A stretch of DNA of 33,932 nt from Gemmata sp. (GTDB taxonomy: Bacteria; Planctomycetota; Planctomycetia; Gemmatales; Gemmataceae): the NCBI GenBank assembly GCA_022843445.1, contig JALHNS010000024.1, positions 1 to 33,932 on the forward strand, read 5' to 3'. The notes beneath the pieces are model-generated. The model saw only the letters and a list, made by a program, of their open reading frames with translations. It did not search any database and was not told the DNA's origin. The position numbers and the translations under genes were made by a program. Position 1 is the stretch's first letter. Every line of letters begins with the position of its first letter. Shown here in pieces: positions 31,507 to 33,932 of this stretch.

Positions 31507-33450
31507 ATGCCACGCGCGCTCCTCGTTCCACTCCTCTTAGCGGCTGTCGCGTGCGACGCACCGGCGCGTGCGACCGCGGCCGAACCGCCGGTCGGGGCTG
31601 TTGGAGCCACCGTGCGGCCGTTTACCGTGCGCCAACCGGACGGTGGCACCGTGACGCTCCCCGAACACTACAAGGGCTCGAAAGCGGTCGTCGTGGTATT
31701 CGTCTCGTTCGACTGCCCGATCGCCAAGAGCTATCTCGCCCCGCTCGGGGAACTCTCCAAAGCCTACGCCGACAAGAGCGTCGCCGTCGTTGGCGTGTGC
31801 CCGGAGGAAGGGCCCGCGGAGGTGAAGAAGCGGGCCGCGGAGTTCAAACTCGCGTTCTCGGTGTTCGCCGACCCCGAGTTGAAAGCCGTGCGCGAACTCG
31901 GAGCGAAGCGCGTCCCCGAGGCATTCGTACTGGATGCCAAAGGTACCATCCGGTACCGCGGGCGCATTGACGATCAGTGGCTCACCCCGGGCAAGCAGAA
32001 CCCGCGGCCGGTGGTTCCAGACATGAAGAACGCGCTGGAAGAAGTGCTCGCGGGCAAAGCGGTCACGGTGCCCGAAACGAACGGACCCGGCTGCCCGATC
32101 GTGCCGCCCGCGAAGGAGCCAAACGGGCCGGGCAACGGCGCGAAGGTCACGTTTTACAGGGACGTGCTGCCGGTGCTCCAGAACCGGTGCCAAGAGTGTC
32201 ACCGTCCCGGCGAAGCCGGGCCGTTCAGCCTGCTCACCTACAAACAGGCGGTGCGCTGGGCCGACCTGACGAAAGAGTACACGGCTAGCGGGGCCATGCC
32301 GCCGTGGCGCCCGGTCGGCGGGCCCGCGTACCTGCACGACCGCCGGATGCCGAAAGCGGAGATCGAACTGCTCGCGGCGTGGGTGGACGCCGGGTGCCCG
32401 GAGGGCGACCCGAAACAGGCACCGCCCGCGAAGGTGTTCGCCGGGGCCGGGTGGCAACTGGGCCAGCCCGATCTCGTCGTGGAGATGCCGGCACCGTTTC
32501 ACCTCGGGCCGACCGGGCCGGACCACTTCCGCGCAGTCGTGATGCCGACCGGGCTGGCCCAAGACAAAGTCATCGTGGCCTACGAGGTGAAGCCCGGCAA
32601 CCCGCAGATCGTCCACCACACCATCAACTACTTCGACACCACCGGGAACGCGCGGAAACTCGAAGCGAAGGAACAGGCGCGCAAAAAGGATCCGAACGAA
32701 CCGGACCACGGCCCCGGGTACACGTCGGCTATGGGGATCGGGTTCGTCGCCCCCAGCGGGAGCGGCGGGATCGGCGGTTGGACCCCGGGCCTGCGCGGGT
32801 TCGTGCTGCCCGCCGGCACCGGGTACTTCCTGCCCAAGAACTCCGACATCGTGGTGCAGATGCACTACCACCGTAACGGGAAGGCCGAACAGGATCGCAC
32901 GAAGATCGGACTGTACTTCGCGAAGAACCCGGCGGCGCTCAAGCCGCTCAAAGCGGTGGTCGTACCGGGCCTTGTCGAGCCGCAGAACCGGTTCCAACCG
33001 TTCGACACGATCCCGGCCGGGAACCGGGCGTTCGTGGTGCGCGGGCGCGTCGTAACGGAAGAGGACTGCACGGTCTACTCGGTGCTGCCGCACATGCACA
33101 TGCTCGGCAAGTCGGTGAAGGTCACGATGACCCCGCCGGGCGGCAAGGAACAGGTGCTCGTGGACATTCCCGAGTGGGATTACAACTGGCAAGAGAGCTA
33201 CTTCTTCAAGGACCCGATCTCGGTGAAGGCCGGGACGGTGTTCGAAGTGGCGGCCGTGTTCGACAACAGCGCGCGGAACCCGAACAACCCGAACGGCCCG
33301 CCAAAAGACGTGAAGCGCGGGCAGCAGACCACCGACGAAATGCTGTTCGGGTTCCTCAGGGCCACGTCGAACGCGGCCGGCGCGGGTGGACCTGCGATCA
33401 AAGTGAAGCCGCTGACCGACGAGAAGGATTACCCGCCTCTGAAGCCGTAA
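31507..33450 (+). CDS. Exported redoxin-haem c-copper monooxygenase fusion
   Basis: A 647-residue secreted protein. The N-terminus ends in LLLAAVAC, a probable lipobox (Cys16). A thioredoxin-like redoxin domain (about 30-185) has the single-cysteine motif FDCPIAKSY (C70). A c-type haem segment follows: CQECH (228-232), then AMPPWRPVG. The C-terminal half (about 315-640) looks like a peptidylglycine monooxygenase-type copper domain. All six candidate ligands are present: H370/H371, H453 (QMHYH), H529 and H531 (PHMHMLGKSV) and M612 (TDEMLFGF). Such fusions occur in planctomycetes and other bacteria, but their substrate is unknown. The start at 31507 is chosen from the signal peptide. A hairpin lies 15 bp after the stop. 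Confidence 0.9.
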   Translation: MPRALLVPLLLAAVACDAPARATAAEPPVGAVGATVRPFTVRQPDGGTVTLPEHYKGSKAVVVVFVSFDCPIAKSYLAPLGELSKAYADKSVAVVGVCPEEGPAEVKKRAAEFKLAFSVFADPELKAVRELGAKRVPEAFVLDAKGTIRYRGRIDDQWLTPGKQNPRPVVPDMKNALEEVLAGKAVTVPETNGPGCPIVPPAKEPNGPGNGAKVTFYRDVLPVLQNRCQECHRPGEAGPFSLLTYKQAVRWADLTKEYTASGAMPPWRPVGGPAYLHDRRMPKAEIELLAAWVDAGCPEGDPKQAPPAKVFAGAGWQLGQPDLVVEMPAPFHLGPTGPDHFRAVVMPTGLAQDKVIVAYEVKPGNPQIVHHTINYFDTTGNARKLEAKEQARKKDPNEPDHGPGYTSAMGIGFVAPSGSGGIGGWTPGLRGFVLPAGTGYFLPKNSDIVVQMHYHRNGKAEQDRTKIGLYFAKNPAALKPLKAVVVPGLVEPQNRFQPFDTIPAGNRAFVVRGRVVTEEDCTVYSVLPHMHMLGKSVKVTMTPPGGKEQVLVDIPEWDYNWQESYFFKDPISVKAGTVFEVAAVFDNSARNPNNPNGPPKDVKRGQQTTDEMLFGFLRATSNAAGAGGPAIKVKPLTDEKDYPPLKP

Positions 33451-33465
33451 CCCCCTCGTTCCACG

Positions 33466-33488
33466 GGCGCTCGCACGATGCGAGCGCC
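33466..33488 (+). terminator. 10-bp hairpin behind the redoxin fusion
   Basis: GGCGCTCGCA (33466-33475) and TGCGAGCGCC (33479-33488) form a perfect stem with a CGA loop, 15 bp past the stop. A T-run is lacking, so read-through into the acyltransferase gene may occur. Confidence 0.55.
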
Positions 33489-33524
33489 GCTCACCCCGCA
33501 CGCACCCACAGCAGAGGCCCGCCC

Positions 33525-33932
33525 ATGTCCGCTCCCGGTTCGGCAGACCGCTACCACGCACTCGACAGCCTGCGCGGGTTCGCGATGTTTCTCGGTGTGG
33601 TTCTCCACGCGGCTCTCTCGTTCCTGCAGGAGCCGCCCGCGTTCTGGGCGGTGCGCGACTCCGCGCCGACTCCGCTGGCCGACGCGTTTGTCATCGCGGT
33701 GCACGACTTCCGCATGCAGTTGTTCTTCCTACTCGCCGGTTTCTTCGGTTGTCTCCTCTACCAGCGGTACGGCCTCAGCGGGCTGCTGCGGCACCGCCTT
33801 CTGCGCGTTGCGGTGCCGTTCGCGCTCGCGCTGCTCCTCATCGTTCCCACGGTGCAGGCCGTCGGGTTGTACGTTGAGATCGAGAACGTGCGCGCCGAAC
33901 CGGTGCGGGGCGCGCCTTCGCCGCTCCGCGCC
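33525..33932 (+). CDS. Acyltransferase-3 family membrane protein (5' part)
   Basis: The frame is open from ATG 33525 to the right edge (136 codons). The opening RYHALDSLRGFAMFLGVVLHAALSF carries the arginine and catalytic histidine of acyltransferase-3/OpgC-like membrane enzymes, and MQLFFLLAGFFGCLLYQRYGLSGLLRHRLLRVAVPF is the next conserved helix and basic loop. These proteins acetylate or succinylate surface glycans. GAGG lies about 7 nt before the ATG. The rest of the gene is outside the window. Confidence 0.85.
   Translation, partial: MSAPGSADRYHALDSLRGFAMFLGVVLHAALSFLQEPPAFWAVRDSAPTPLADAFVIAVHDFRMQLFFLLAGFFGCLLYQRYGLSGLLRHRLLRVAVPFALALLLIVPTVQAVGLYVEIENVRAEPVRGAPSPLRA

Noticed and set aside
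31537-33561. 674-codon minus-strand frame opposite the redoxin fusion
   Set aside because: Arg/Val/His-rich antisense shadow running into the next gene's leader; the plus-strand protein has clear domains.
1-33932. tRNA or rRNA genes
   Set aside because: I looked for T-loop and anticodon-arm patterns in the gaps and found none; GGTTCGA-like strings such as those at 6409-6413 belong to inverted repeats.

Overview
The window looks like chromosomal DNA from a planctomycete of the Gemmata type (family Gemmataceae). This is inferred from the very high GC content, the two ECF sigma factor/Ser-Thr kinase cassettes (one kinase carrying 14 WD40 repeats), the large secreted thioredoxin-like/haem/copper-monooxygenase fusion, and the scatter of single genes and short operons on both strands. 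I see no rRNA, tRNA, CRISPR array, transposase or phage gene, so this is not a classical mobile island.

Layout. 1-3.3 kb: tail of a membrane protein, then yidC and a metallophosphoesterase on the minus strand. 3.5-6.3 kb: HIT protein, a lipoprotein with a duplicated coiled-coil domain, and a PhoD-like phosphatase. 6.4-8.9 kb: a sugar O-acetyltransferase/PHP pair, divergent from a class II glycerate kinase. 9-13.5 kb: a structured gene-poor stretch, a 64-residue HTH-like protein, a secreted M20 peptidase, a small lipoprotein and a stand-alone nuoN. 13.7-18.8 kb: a co-directional run of aquaporin-arsC (arsenic detoxification), 7Fe ferredoxin, hemH, hemW, a macro-domain protein and an AlkA-type glycosylase. 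18.8-28.8 kb: two ECF sigma/kinase cassettes on the minus strand flanking an osmoprotectant-type ABC transporter (ATPase plus a permease-binding protein fusion) and a fatty-acid-hydroxylase-like gene. 28.9-33.9 kb: an APC permease overlapping a MOSC protein, the redoxin-haem-PHM fusion, and the start of an acyltransferase-3 membrane protein.

The most unusual feature outside the genes is a series of long inverted repeats, most of them just behind stop codons. Three (6346-6418, 8929-9051, 11704-11864) have arms of 31-41 bp that are perfect or nearly so, and each arm is itself a small hairpin. That is the architecture of paired REP elements (REPINs), but each locus has a different sequence. One supplies the last six codons and stop of the acetyltransferase gene. 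A related nested palindrome of exactly 69 bp (23 codons) lies in frame inside nuoN. A heptamer-based inverted repeat fills the fdxA-hemH gap and reaches to within 4 nt of the hemH start codon.

Gene starts were chosen from family N-termini, signal peptides and Shine-Dalgarno sequences. Many reading frames extend further upstream without support. All functional calls rest on motif reading, without database comparison.
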